Shown piece by piece: positions 11,097 through 23,953 of a stretch of DNA of 64,000 nt. Location of the stretch: positions 682,001-746,000 of the forward strand of contig JAHNUO010000004.1 in NCBI GenBank assembly GCA_019787685.1, in the 5' to 3' direction. This DNA comes from Chiua virens (taxonomy: Eukaryota; Basidiomycota; Agaricomycetes; Boletales; Boletaceae). How positions within the stretch are numbered: the first letter of the stretch is position 1; every line of letters starts with the position of its first letter. The position numbers and the translations under genes are program-made. A model generated the notes under the pieces. The model had not been told where the DNA came from. It ran no database searches and was given only the letters and a program-made list of their open reading frames with translations.

Positions 11097-14000
11097 TTAC
11101 TGACAGCCGCTTGCTATCTGCTTCCGTTCCCGGTAGAACTGGCTCAGGTGCTTCATGGTTTGTCCGAAACCATCACACACAGCGATCCCATCCTGAATCC
11201 ATGCAGGCAGCTTGTTTCGAATACTGCTTGAACTATAACGCCGGTCCACGAGAATGAGAGATGCCCAGTCCAGGCGATGTCGGATAGCTCGGCCTATGGG
11301 ACGAACGCGTGAGTATTCTTAGGCAGACGGAAAAATATCGATCCGTGTTACCGATGCTCTGATTAACAGCGCTCATGCACATATTTTCATACAATTCCGA
11401 GGCAGCGTCTTTGCCTCCTGGAGGCCTTTTATTACCATGTTTCTTCTCTACTTCAGTTGCGTACCGCATCCGCTCTTGTAATTCTGGCGAATTTTTATTT
11501 GCAAAAGGGAGGCCCACAACGACAACGGCTCGGGCAAGGTCGTCCGAAAAGTTTAGACCCTCAGAGAGCTTCCCGCCAACTACTGCAAAGAGTATGGCGC
11601 CTGGCTTCTTACCGGACATATCGGCCGGCTAACGAATGGTTAGAGAAGTTATTTCCAATACTTTTTGAAACAAACCAATCCCAATCCTTTGACTGCGTCC
11701 GCATAGCCTCGCAAAGTCGACTCGACCCCGCTGCTCGCTTGCGGTTCGAAGAATACCTGCAACATTTTCAATCGTGCCCTCTTCTACCAGGAAAGAATAA
11801 TATTGACCGTCTTTTTTGCACCAAACTTGTCCATATGTTTTGTCGTGTTCCAGGCTTTCTGAGCACAATTCAATGACGAATATGATGGAAAGAATACCAC
11901 CATTCCTCCAGGAACCACTTTGCAAAGGTTCAAAATAAGTTGGCCCAGTTCACTGAGCAAGTTCTGGTCGGTCTGTTGGGCATATTTGAATTCCAGCAGG
12001 GAACCTGCAGGACCCTTCGTGACACATAATGTTTGAACATGTGATCTCGGGACGATATGGCCACAGGAGAAGGTGGTCAGTCGTTCAGAGGGTAGCCCCG
12101 GAAATAGTTGCGCGATCACATCCGATATCTGTCGTTTCGTCAGCATAAAAGACGTGGAGTACTGCAAACCACATGACCGGTGACATCGTTCCACCTGCCA
12201 ATATGACTGAGCGCGCATTTTCAACTACCTCACGAAATGATGTTGAAGGATTAAGAAGTTGGTACTTGATCTCCAGTTCCTCATTTGTGATGGAGATTAT
12301 AATCCGCCCGTCTGGTAATTTGTTATAGGGTGAATCCCACCAGAATGATAGAAAAGGATTACCTTCTCTCGCCCCAACTAGCCCAATCATGAGCGCTTCG
12401 ACCGCATGAAGCGGTGGGGTAGCCCGGTTCACTTGTTTTTTGGAGGCTGACAACGTCAGGTGGAGGAGCCAAATGGAAAAAGAAACAAAACTCACCTCGA
12501 CCGTCTTCGCTTGACACTATTTCAGCATAGCCAGATATCTTTCTTGCAATCTATATTGTTGCTAAGAGGGCGCTCAAGTGCAGAACATACGATTCACTTT
12601 ACTCCTTTTCAAGTATGCCTCGATTTCGAGCAAGTTGATTCCAACTGCCTTCCTTCCTAACTTGTCCATAAAACTTGAAATCGTGAAAACCTCAGTCTTC
12701 ACATCGGCAGTTGAGCCGGTCTTTGACCTAGTCAATCTCCAGTCTTCCATGACCTTTTGAATGGCTTCCATGTAACCGATGAGACGCTTGATGTGAAGAC
12801 TGTGTTGTGCTGCAAGACGTGTTCGGAACTTCTCGTAATACGTCGTTACCTGTTTTAATGAGGTCGACAAAGTGTAAGATGTGACACGGACGCTTGATAG
12901 CGAAAGTAATGTAGGGATCAAGTCTAATCACTGGTTTCAGGAACTGATTCTAGAATTCTGCTAATTTCTAGTACTTACTATGAGCTTCATCGATTATGAC
13001 AACCTGGTTTGAAAGATCTATCCCTAGGGCTTCTCGCGCGGACTTTTGTAACAAAAGATTGTATGGTAAGGTTACGAGCTGTATTGCAATCAGTGGCGAT
13101 AGGATACGAAAGGTAGGAGAACGTCCGACAAACGAACCTCTGCTTGAGGGATTGCCCTACGAGAACCATAGTACGGGCATATCTGAGCATGCCTGCCAAC
13201 ATCGGCAAGATCCTCGATATCTTTGGGGGATGCCTGTAGAACAATCATGAATAACGTTCAAACCGTGGAGTCCATGAACTGACTAAAATTTGGTCTCGGA
13301 AATCAAGCAAGCGCACTTGGTCATCCGCAGGTGGAAGATGCGGACACCGTCTTTCCTTGTTGCCTATACTCGTGATCAGATGACGCGTTTAAACTGAAAC
13401 GGTGCTTTTACCATCTTGTAATTCCCGGCATTTTTCATCCAAGTCTCCCGGCTCCGATATAACCTCTTTGTTGATACAAAGCTGTTTGCGTGATCCCAGA
13501 GACACCGTCCGCCATTGCCGTCGATCGGGTCCGGTAAAGCTATCTTCATCGACTTCCACGCTCCGTTTCTTCCCATGGCCGGACAAAAGCGGATCAGAGT
13601 GTGCATCATTGCCACGACCATGGGAAGGAATTTCAGAATATGAGATATTTTTAATTTTTAATTTTTGTAACTCGGGAATGACTTGCGTCAGCTGGGAATG
13701 TGTTCGGGAGGCATAGTAAACTTTGGTGCACGTCGGTTCCTGAGCGTCAGTCCGGTCATGATTCGAGGCCGCTCGATTGAGCCTATGACAGATTCAACGG
13801 ACGACACTCCGCAACGCAGAGAAAAATAACGTACTTCGTCATCAGTTCACGGACGACAGGAGAAATGTTGTCTTTTGTCTCCTCCACTTCATCATCAGGA
13901 AGATACATATCCTCGTTTTCCTCTGCAGGTATAGTTTTCGTGGCAAGTCGCTATCTTCCATGTCAAATGATGTGAATTAGACTTTGAACTGCCGTACCTG

Positions 14001-14527
14001 ACGCTTCGTAACCCTCGCGTTCGCCATGGCTCGCAAACGAGCCTCGGCTTTTCTCGCCTTTGCTAACTTCTCCTCGTATTCGCGGTCTTGCGCTTCGAGC
14101 TGTCTTTGTCTTATCTGAGCTGATTGGGCGAAAACCCATGCCGGCTCTAACATACAGTCGCGCACACAATTCATGAGGCATCCACTTTTCAACCATTACC
14201 AACCTTACCAGTGCTTTCCGCTGCCTGCTGGGAACTCTGTCCTTTGCGCGCACGTTCCTTTTCGTCGGTAAGCCAAGATAAGCTCGAGCATAGGAGACTC
14301 AGCGTTTTTCCCTGCAGGGCGTGTCAAGTCCTGACATGGCGGAGACGATCACACTCGTTTCGTACCGTGCCTGTCGGACTCTCGACGATCGTGACGTGTT
14401 TTCGTTCGATCGATGAATACACATGTTTCATGAGGTCCGTTTGTATGGAATAGGGCGGATCATATGGAAAAGCGGGAAACTGCTCGGGCGTGGGCAACAC
14501 AAGATCGTCGTGGCGCGTGGCAGACAT
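11097..14527 (-). CDS. CHL1: ATP-dependent DNA helicase Chl1 (DDX11 family)
   Basis: Chl1 is an XPD/FancJ-type iron-sulfur 5'-3' DNA helicase needed for sister-chromatid cohesion. The N-terminus at 14527 reads [17 protein letters not shown], then [18 protein letters not shown] (Q-motif region), then VESPTGT joined across an intron to GKTLSLL (Walker A). Next comes the usual Arg/Lys/Glu-rich linker ([17 protein letters not shown]). A spliced block gives VVIIDEAH near 12981-13007 (DEAH box). The C-terminal motifs are [30 protein letters not shown] and the block ending in NQSIG, followed by [17 protein letters not shown] and the stop at 11097-11099. It contains many short introns that I did not all place. 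No break was noticed, but the Fe-S cysteines were not checked one by one. Confidence 0.88.
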
Positions 14528-15110
14528 GAAAGCGCGTCTAAGACGCGTCGCGTTTGAAACAATCTCGGAGTCCCGTGACTCTCGCAGGTACCGTAATGTT
14601 CGGTGCTTTTACCACCCGATATAAGCGTTGTAGGCTTTCGTAGCTGATAATGCAAGTCCTTAGCAGGCACAATATTTGCCAGGTTTTTGAATTTCCAGAG
14701 TTGGTTTGCAAGGCTTTTGAACCCAAGATATCTACTCACGATCCAGGAACACCACGTCGCGAATCTCGGACAGCTACAACAAGTGGATTGACATCTTGGA
14801 TGGTGCACTGATGGCGAATCAAAAGTTTGAGTGTAATTAAAAGCGTACACAGCGTCTCGTCAGGAACTAAGGCGTATGTAATAGAACAGTGTATGTGAGA
14901 GCCAAAGACAATGCGGACAACAAACAAGAGCAGAAAATGGTCAGAGTACAAAGTAGTGAAACAGCCTTCCTATGGTCGCAACGAATACCAGACTGTGCTC
15001 AGATACTGCAAACATACCCTGTGCATAGCTTTGTGCAATTGATATGAGTGTATACGCCATCGCACAGCAACGACCCGTGAGATCCCGGCAGCCCCACCGA
15101 GTATCGAGGC
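14528..15110. other. Intergenic, no gene recognised
   Basis: The stretch lies upstream of the CHL1 start and beyond the YPD1 stop. Short minus-strand open frames run through 14538-14951, but they have no family resemblance, no consistent splice structure and ordinary composition. It most likely holds the CHL1 promoter and the YPD1 3' UTR. Confidence 0.4.
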
Positions 15111-15898
15111 TCACGGTTTAGATCCTTCAAAGAATTTCTTCAAGTATTTGGCCGCTATGGCATGCTCTTCCTTCAACCGGGCTAGTAAAGGCTTGATCTT
15201 CGCAAACGCTTCTTCAGCCGATATCTTGACTTCCGTGTCGGGATCCATCCGATTCCCAAGATGCTGTATTTTCTCGCAGATTTCCTGCAGCTGGACAACT
15301 CCCAACGCGGCGGAGGAACCTTTGAGAAAGTGGCCGTGTTTGCCAAGCTGTGTCAGCTCATGCTTTGTACTGAGAATAAATGAGGCGTCAGTATTACTCT
15401 GTAGGGACGGACCAGCGCACAAGCAATCGTCCATAAGCTTAACAGTCGACTGTGCTTGTTTGAGGTATTCATCGACCATGCCCTGGGAAAACTCCTGGTT
15501 GTCTCCGTCGTCCAACTCGAGTATCTGGCTGAAAACCTCCTCATCAACAACGACCCGATGGCTAGGTGACTTGGGAGAACAAAGAGAGGTGGTCAGCATT
15601 GCTTCCTGTTGGCGTCTCTGCAGGGAATGGAGGAGCCCACGGCATGGGTGTGCGAGAGGGACCAACGTACTTTGTCCGTACATGACTCTAAATGTGATTC
15701 TGGTGAAGGGGGAATGACGGCCAGCGGTGCTTTGGAGAGAGAACAGGGCTCTTCGGAGACGGCACGAGACTTGGCGTCAAGCTTCTTGGAAGGGGGAGCC
15801 TTGTTTGATGGGGAAGGGGGAGGCCGCTTGGGGCTTTCATCGTGGTAAATGGGAGACCTTGTCCGCATCGTTGTTGGGTCAGCGAAGCGGGAAGACAT
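15111..15898 (-). CDS. YPD1: Ypd1-type histidine phosphotransfer protein
   Basis: Ypd1 relays phosphate from hybrid histidine kinases to the Ssk1 and Skn7 response regulators in osmotic and oxidative stress signalling. Exon 1 (15898-15671) encodes a low-complexity Pro/Ser/Lys tail; the intron is 15570-15670 (GTACGT...AAG). The HPt four-helix domain follows: VFSQILELDDGDNQEFSQGMVDEYLKQAQ, then GKHGHFLKGSSAALG with the phospho-accepting His in HxxKGSSA, then IQHLGNRMDP. The C-terminus is KKFFEGSKP, stop 15111-15113. A 17-residue insertion (AGPSLQSNTDASFILST) lies between the helix ending in DDCLC and KHELTQLGKHG. It looks intron-like, but the obvious GT...CAG (44 nt) would break the frame. Confidence 0.88.
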
Positions 15899-16312
15899 GA
15901 CCGTTAGAGGAAGAAAGAAAGAAAGAAAATAATGAATAACAAGGGTAAGGAACTATGAAATAGACTATAAGTCAGACGGGGCCTCTGAGAGGGATCTCTT
16001 CCGGAGCCAAGTACATAAGTGGACAGCCGATTGATTATCGACCTTAGATCACCTCACTGCATTGCCAGCTTTCTATACTCGGAACGGGTACCCCTTACGC
16101 AACTGTAAAACGCGGATATTACCACCAATGGTAAACCCTTGGTTGCCATTGCAAATACGTACACCATACTGACAGCTACGGTCTTGGCTATGGCTCGACC
16201 TTTGCGACTGACCCACAGCGGACATCCGGTCACGAGGCTACCATACGCTCTCTCCACTCGTTGACTCATACCCGTATGGCAGTACCCCATTTCTCTGTGG
16301 TCTGCACACATG
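15899..16312. other. Intergenic, no gene recognised
   Basis: This sequence lies upstream of the YPD1 start and downstream of the CoA-transferase stop. A short (GAAA)n-type purine run occurs just upstream of the YPD1 ATG (about 15908-15930), a common fungal promoter or 5'-UTR feature. Nothing else was recognised. Confidence 0.4.
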
Positions 16313-18053
16313 CTACACGACCTTGCTCGCACGCAGCCGCGCGATTTCATTAACCGAATACCCTAACTCCTGCAAGATCTGCAGACGCACGACGGAAGCT
16401 TAGTGGAAATGAACATGCATGTGGCAAACATACCTCCGTGGTATGTTGTGATAACCAAGGCGGCGGCCGTCTTACTGGCATCCTTTTGCCATTGTAGGTA
16501 ACCGGTGGCGCGACCATTCGAACTCTGCCTGCGCGGGGATGCTATCCGGAGAAAAGTGGTCCAGCCCTGCAAGCACGTTGCACGAGCAAGACACGTACAT
16601 CAATTTCTACTGTAGACCCCCGCGCCATGGCCTGAGGATGTGCAAATGTCTGCCCGATATTATTGATCGGCCCGAACGGAATGCTACCAAGGATCAAGTC
16701 AGCTTCTCGTGCATTCCATCTGATTTTAGATCACGCGTACCCTACCCCAGTCAGGCGTTCAATCCAGTAATCCCTATTATGTTGTTTCAGCGCTTGCGAT
16801 ATTATGTCAACGAGTGCTTCCCGGTTCGCTACGCGGGCAGTGTTGGTCGAAAAGCGGGCATCGTCTGCAAACTCAGGCTTCTGGAGGATCGTGGCAGTAA
16901 GAAGCCTGAACTATGGGTGATCATTCAGTGGGTCGGTGGAGGTGTGTGAATGAATGAGACTACTTGTTTGTCGTTTCCAGCTCCAATCATTAAGAAGCCA
17001 TCTTTACAAGGAAAAACCTGGTACGGCACTATAGAAGGGTGCCCAGTTCCGTGCCGTGAAGCTTCTTGCCCGGCAATGAGGTAATTGGAGGCTATATTGG
17101 CCAGCCCCGCTATCTGAACAACCGATATCAGACTTGGAGCTCGAGTGTAAGGACATGCCTACCTGGGTCTCAAATAGGTTACAGTCAATCCATACACCTT
17201 TGCCGGTTTGATTCACAGAGCACAATCCCGCCATTATTGCACCATGGGCATAGAGACCAGTCATGATATCAGTAACAGCCACTCCGACCTTGGATGGTGC
17301 GCGATCTGCTTCACCTGTGCTATGGCAGTGAATTGCACCAGGCACGGGCACGATAGGAATTACATACTAACATGTGCATCAGGCCTGCCTCAGCTTCTAT
17401 TATAACGTCGTAGCCTGCGGCTTCGCGATAAGGTCCACTCTGCCCATAACCTACCCAAGGTATCAACGTGGGATGTGACATGGTAGATATGAGCTCATAC
17501 CAGTGATTGAAGCATAGACAAGCCGGGGGTTGATTTTCTTGCAATCCTCCCAACCGAGACCCAAAGAATCAAGCTTGCCGGAAACAAAGTTTTCGACTAG
17601 GACCTCCGAGGACTTTACCAACCTGTGCAAGATCTCAAGGCCTTCAGGTTGTTTGAAGTCGACCGTGATCGATCTCTTGTTTCTATTCACAGCGAGGAAG
17701 TAAGCGGACTCTGGTGGCAGGTGAGCAGCTTCTTCGGGTGCACCCTCTATCACAGGTGCAGACGGGGGAGACCAAGATCCTGTGCATTGTGAGGACCCGA
17801 TCAAATGAGAATGAAGTGAAACAGACTGACGTGTGTCATCACCTCTTGATATTTCTTCTATTTTGATGACATCTGCCCCCAAATCTGCCAAAAGCATGGA
17901 GCAGGTTGGACCGGCCAATACCCTTGTCAGATCGAGGACCCTTACCCCGTTCAAGGGTGGGGGTATGCCACCTGAAACGGAAAAACGTCGAGCAGTGACC
18001 GCACGATGACAATTACTGAGCACGAGCCCAGTGAAATTTCTGACAAGCAACAT
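16313..18053 (-). CDS. Class III CoA-transferase (SUGCT/CaiB-like), probably mitochondrial
   Basis: Family III CoA-transferases move CoA between carboxylic acids; this one resembles succinate-hydroxymethylglutarate/glutarate CoA-transferase. [25 protein letters not shown] is a good mitochondrial presequence, so I start at 18053; ATG 18137 is in frame upstream. Then come [33 protein letters not shown], the conserved block [37 protein letters not shown] (the Asp of this region is the usual catalytic acid), [35 protein letters not shown], and after introns [48 protein letters not shown] and [16 protein letters not shown] with the stop at 16313-16315. There are several introns. No frame break was seen, but not all introns between 16380 and 17000 were placed. 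Confidence 0.87.
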
Positions 18054-18278
18054 GGTGAGCACGATGAGAAATTTTACTTGGAGAGCGTCATAAGCGACGG
18101 GACCGTGGATAGAGTGTCGGGAGTCCGAGTCATTCACGCGCTTCCGTGATTAACGGGAAATGGGGGACCTCTGGCACCCGGGTTGACCCTTTGGCATCAG
18201 ATGCTTCGACGCTTCTGACGCGTTGTGCAGTGGCACCTGCAGAAAAGTAACCGGCCAGTCCATTGGACGCTGCGTAAA

Positions 18279-20113
18279 ATGGGTTTCTTTTCATCCAGAA
18301 CATCCGAAGGTACCAAAATTGTCGAGGACGACAAGTCCGTGGTCCAGGTCATTCGTTCCCGATTCGTCAGTACTCTCACATTCATCCTGAAGCACCATTG
18401 ACTTGCATTTTGCAGTATGGTAAATACAAAGGAAAGCAACGCGAAACCTGCCCAAACATCCCTTCACCTCAGCTCCTCCATGTCGGCGGAAAGTCCCGCA
18501 GATCTACCGACCGCACTTCCCTCGTATCACAGCCGAATCCCCACTCTCCATTGCGCCCTCCTGAACCTTCTCCTAGACCACCGCCTCGAGCCCACACAGA
18601 TGCGATAACGTCCGTATTCACCTTTTCATGAGGTCTCACGGGCGTTCACGAATCAACAGCTCAACCCTCGCCCAGCGTCTCAATGAATTGGCAGCAGCCA
18701 ATGCAGAAGGTCTGCTCAAGTAAGTTCTTCACGATCTTCGGCACAGTCAACAGTAGGGTCCAATCCGATCTCATTTCATCTCCAGTGACGAGGAGTACCG
18801 TTTACTGCGCCAGAACATATTCGAACGCCTGGCCAGCGGCACTGCTGCTGCTGTTCCCACAGAGAATCCTGTCATTCCTTTGGGCTCTCACAGTCGTTCG
18901 TTTCGTGAATGTCAGTTGACTCCTTCGTCTCCCATACGTATCCGGACTGAGCATCGTTTGATATCCAGCTTCGCAACTCTCCGTCGCCACCCTTGAGCCA
19001 TATACTCCACACCAATTCCAGGTCAAACCTCGCAGGACACCTTCAGTTCGATCCAAATCTTCCGTTTCATCAGCTGTGTCCAATTTGTTCAAGCGTGGGA
19101 GTAGTCGTCGGATCAGTGCGATCTCTACGCAAGAGAGTGCCATCAGCGAGACGTCGAGTATATTCTCCCTGGGATCCCCGACATCCAAACGCAGAGCTAT
19201 CCCCACGGACATGAGAAACACTAGTCCGGCACTAAGGCTGGAATCACGACATAACCACAGTGGGATGTCGACGCAGTCGACAGCAGAACATCGTTTACTT
19301 GGCAGCGCTTCTTTTCATTCCATCTCTCGGGGCATGCGCCGGTTAGGCAACGTAACGCCCCCTTCATCATTCCCTTCCCGTATCCCCGATATTAAACAAT
19401 CCCCTCCAATCCTTACAAGCGACGCGTCGCCGGACGACGACAAGGTGAAATCATCCCAGGAAATTCGCCTCGATATTGAAGCAATAGAAGCAGAGGGTCA
19501 CAGGCTTCTCGATGCCTTTAACGGGCTAGAGCTCAGTGCGCTGACCCGGAGTCAGCATGCGCCAGGACACCCACTATTACCTCGATCGCCCTCGATATCG
19601 GGTATGAGTCGTAAGAATGGCGGAGAATACAGCGATTCCTTTCTCATGGCTGGTAGTAGCGCATCGGGTCAGGGAACCCCATACCATGGTTCTGACGCGG
19701 ACGGTGTCTCTCTTCGGTCCGCTACCTCATATGGGACCAATGTCTCCCAGCCGCGTTCTCACCGCCCTAATGCTTCACTTCGGATGGCCGGTGCCCTTGC
19801 AGCGAACCGAAAGAGGTCTATGTCGTCGTTGTCGTCTCGCGCACGCATTCCGCCTTCCTCCGCAGCTCAGGTACTGGTGCATCCACGTTTGGGAGAGCTA
19901 GGAAGTGTTTCGAGCGTCAACCTTGTGAGATTACAAGGCTCGATGTCGATGTCGACGATGGATGAAGATCCGGAGATGAGTGCAATTGAATCCGAGCTAT
20001 TAGACATCCGACGTCGGCGTCAAGAAGTGACTGCAAGGTATCAGGACCGTCTGGAATACTTGCGTGCTCAACTGAAGGGTGCAGAGTTGCGAGAGAAGTT
20101 GCTGAGGAAATGA
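18279..20113 (+). CDS. Unrecognised Ser-rich protein with C-terminal coiled coil
   Basis: I do not recognise the family. Start 18279 gives MGFFSSRTSEGTKIVEDDKSVVQVIRSRF; introns then join YGKYKGKQRE, a Pro-rich segment, RLNELAAANAEGLL, NDEEYRLLRQNIFERLASG and a long last exon (from about 18969) with RRTPSVRSKSSVSS. That exon is Ser/Arg-rich and looks disordered. It contains an acidic helix (SSQEIRLDIEAIEAEGHRLLDAFNGLELSAL) and ends in a charged coiled coil (IESELLDIRRRRQEVTARYQDRLEYLRAQLKGAELREKLL), stop 20111-20113. The pattern suggests a scaffold or cytoskeletal adaptor, but this is inference only. All splice sites are GT-AG and introns are about 50-70 nt. Confidence 0.7.
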
Positions 20114-20342
20114 AGACGCTACTGTGACTGGAGAGAAGCATAGGCCCTGTCCGTCGCTCATGTTCATATACTGCTTTCTCTATTTAAGTAATTATAATAT
20201 TACTAGTGACTAAGTATCTGTGCGTCCCGACGGAGTGACTTGAAGTGACGTGCACATTTATGGCAAGGGCTGCCAACGGCCACTTGATCACTTACAGTCA
20301 TTCACACTCGTCGTCCGCTTGGACAACCAGAGAAGCACTGTT

Positions 20343-23300
20343 ATGAGTATTTATGAGCCTTCAGGAGGTGGGCAGGACGACGGTGATAACCGTGCCGTTA
20401 CGCCGGGTTCTACCTCCACCCCAACCGCGCTCTCGCAGCCAGTTCATCGTCGCAGGTCTACTAGTTCTCACCGGTCACCGCAGCGTCATCAAGGAACATC
20501 TTATTCTTCATCTCTAGATCGTTCCATTTCCCCCACGTTCCGCCAACAACCTCTGCAAAGGAACATGTCTGCCAGCTCCTCCAGAGGCAGAGCTAGAAGT
20601 AGCAGCGAAAGCAGCACACGAGGTAACGCGAGAAGCTTTCGGGAAACCGACATGCTCAGTGAAGGGCAAGAGGACGAAGAGAGTCTGGAGGAGAGCGGGT
20701 TGGAAGACTCTCGTTCCAATACCCGGGGTAAGGCTGTTGCACAGGACTCTCCTGACTCGGATGACAGTCCGGACAGCGAGGGCGCTGAACGACCGTGGGA
20801 CGACGACGACCCTATGACCCTCAAAGACCGTCAATCTCTTATAAACGTCGAACATCCTTTCGGTCTGCGCATCTGGAAACCCGCTCTGTACAAGAAGTCG
20901 CGATCCATTACACGCAACGCAGACGCTGAACTCCACGCGGTTCCTTCTGCCCAGGCAGAACGCCATCTGCTACCTGGAAACATTCTCTGGACTATTTGCT
21001 TTGGCTGGTGGTTGGCTCTCGCGTGCTATGCCGTTTCCGCATTCCTGTACTTCGTGCCCTTGGGGGGTCGCAGATACTCTACGTTGGTCTTTGGTTTGGG
21101 CTGGTATGTTGCGTGGCCCTTTGGCAAGTATGTCGAAGGCGATAGCGAGGACGTCGACGACGAGGAAAATCGAGCGGAGGGGACCGGTAATGGGAGTCCG
21201 TTATCTAGGACCTCGACCATAACGCCTCTCACTCCTCGCCAAGCGCAGTCGTACATACAGGCACACGCCCCCAATGAGGGCACGTCCTTACTCCCGACAG
21301 CTAATATACGGCATTACCTCTTGCCCGCAAAGTCATACGGGGCCACGCCTTCACCTATCACATCGACCAATTATCAACGAGTTTCAGAAGACTGGTTGGG
21401 ACGCACTGCTTTCTGGATTACCTTTTGCGCTGTGATCGCACCTCTTATGCTGTTGGTTTGCATCACATGCTGGGCACTTGTCATTACCATCCCGATGGCG
21501 AAGCTCAACTGGGCATTAATCAAGTATATAGCCGCTAACCCGACCAAACTACGATTCTGCTCTCCTCCCCCTTTGGTTATCGTCTCATCTACTCATACCG
21601 ATGCCGTAACCACCGCTGCCACTGATGCTCCTGGCTCCGCTCCCCCGGCTCCCGTCGAGTATTCCGTCAAACATCCGCGACTGTCGCAAGGTCAAACAGC
21701 ACCGTCGACTTTGGGATCAACAAGGGCAACTGTGCTACTTTGCGTCTACCGTGCTACAGGATGGAAATATTACAAGTACACTATCGGTGGTGTGAACATA
21801 ATCTTCATCAACCTCCTCCCCCTCGTATTTTTCGTTATATTCGACGGTTTTGTACTGCTTCCTTTGGCCGAGCGCACCGAACATGTTCCCGCGATATTCG
21901 CTTTCCTCACGTCTCGAGCACTCATCTTTATCATGTGTCTTGCGAGTGTCATACCACTCTCCTACTTCATCGGAATGGCCGTCGCCTCCATCTCTGCGCA
22001 GTCTTCTATCGGTATGGGTGCTGTCATCAACGCCACTTTCGGTTCCTTCATTGAAGTTGTCCTGTACTCTATTGCCCTTACTCAAGGCAAGGGTCATCTC
22101 GTTGAGGGATCGATCGTGGGGAGTCTACTCGCGGGAGTTCTTCTGATGCCAGGCACGAGTATGTGCGCGGGTGCCCTGAGGAAAAAGGAACAGAAGTTTA
22201 ATGCCAAGAGCGCGGGAGTCACGAGCATGATGTTAATCATGGCATTCATCGGTACCCTTACACCGACACTGTTCTATCAAATCTATGGCAACGTGAGTAC
22301 GAGCATATCCTTCTGTATGTCAGCTCTGACCCTCCGTTCTGTGATCCAAGTTCCAATTGGTTTGTAGCGGTTGTCCTGACGGCCCTCACCGAAGTGTTCC
22401 GAGTTGGAAGTGCGATCACTGCTACTACCAACATCCAGATCCTGTCAAGGACCCATTCTACCAATCAACTGTCAAGAGTTTGATGTATTTTTGTGCAGTG
22501 ATTCTTTTGTTTGTGAGCTTGTCGATCACTCCATTTCCTCTCAAATTTGCTCATGAGTTTCCTAGTCGTACCTCGTCGGATTATGGTTTTCTCTGCGTAC
22601 GCATGCCACTCAGATCTGGCAAAACCCGCAATCGTTACTTCATTCTTTCGAGGTTCCATCTGCACACCGTCTCTCTGGATACCAACGCATTTCTAACCCC
22701 ACCCCACAACCCGCGAATAAACGCATGGATCCCGCGGCTAGCGAACAAGATATAGCTGCTAGTGGCCCAGCTCCAGCTGTCAAAAATTGTGCAGAATCCA
22801 CCCAACAGACCCGTTCACCCGTCTCCCCTACCATCAGGCGTGTCTCATATGCGCCCCCTCCAACCCAGCACTTGACGCCACTCATGGAAAGTGTCGACTT
22901 GGCGATCAAGAACACTCATCTACCCGAAAGCTTGACCAAGGACGACTTCACACGCGCTGTCGCGGTTGCCACTGTCAATGCACTGAGACACCAACAAGGT
23001 CAAGCCATATCGCCTGCGCGAATCAGGCCGTCTGCAGCAGGTGAGGGAGATACGGGTGTGAGCGGTCACGCAGCACACGAGGCACCCGAATGGAGCAGAG
23101 CGATGAGCACGGCTGTGTTGTTGGTCTGCACTGCACTCTATGCGGTCATTGCAGGTATGTCTTGCATCGATGATGGTGATGGCCGCTGACGACTGGTCGA
23201 AACCTTAGAGCTTCTTGTCGACGTCGTGGACGTTGTCTTGGAGGGCTCTGGCATCGACGAGAAGTTCCTCGGAATCACCCTGTTTGCACTGGTGCCGAAT

Positions 23301-23879
23301 ACGACGGAATTCATGAACGCCATCTCGTTCGCTCTGAATGAGAACATTGCACTAAGGTTTGTGTTTGATCCACATCGCGTGTTTGTCTGCTGACGAACGC
23401 GCGACCACAGTATGGAGATTGGTTCCGCATACGCACTTCAGGTCTGTCTTCTCCAAATTCCTGCTATGGTCGCGTTTTCTGCGTGGTATGCGCCGGAGAA
23501 GATGGGGGAGATCGCTTATTCGTTCACGTGAGTTATTCTTATCTTTCTCGTGACATCGATCACCATAACGCATGCTAGTCTCATTTTCCCGCGCTGGGAT
23601 GTCGTGGTCATCATACTCGCCGTGTTCCTGATGACCTATACATATATCGAAGCGAAGAGCAATTATCACCGAGGAAGTATCCTCATTCTCAGGTATGATC
23701 GTCCAACCCACTTCAAAGGCAGTGATGGCTCATGCGAACCTGTTTTCAGTTACCTCGTTCTCGTCTCAGGATTCTACTTTGCCCCTCGGCTGTCCGACGA
23801 TCAAACAGATGTGATGCAGTCGGTCTCGAGCACATCCACTCAACTTTTAACAGGTTTTTGGTCCCGCTTCCTCTCTTGA
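20343..23879 (+). CDS. Vnx1/CAX-type vacuolar cation/H+ exchanger
   Basis: CaCA-superfamily exchangers of this kind move Ca2+, Na+ or K+ into the vacuole against protons. The long N-terminus is Ser/Arg-rich and acidic (MSIYEPSGGGQDDGDN to about residue 160), followed by SLINVEHPFGLRIWKPALYKKSRSITR and membrane helices. The first ion-exchange signature is at SIGMGAVINATFGSFIEVVLYSIALTQGKG, then GSIVGSLLAGVLLMPGTSM. A luminal Cys-rich loop (FQLVCSGCPDG, CDHCYYQHPDP) follows an intron beginning at 22292. A cytosolic linker leads to the second repeat, LVDVVDVVLEGSGIDEKFLGITLFALVPNTTEFMNAISFALNENIALSMEIGSAYALQV. The stop is at 23877-23879. Cys-rich loop and size fit the Vnx1-like group better than short CAX proteins. 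No break was noticed. Confidence 0.88.
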
Positions 23880-23953
23880 ACTAACCGCAGGAGTCGTTGC
23901 ACGGAATACATACAATTACATTCGTTTTTCGACACATACTGTAAACGATCGTC

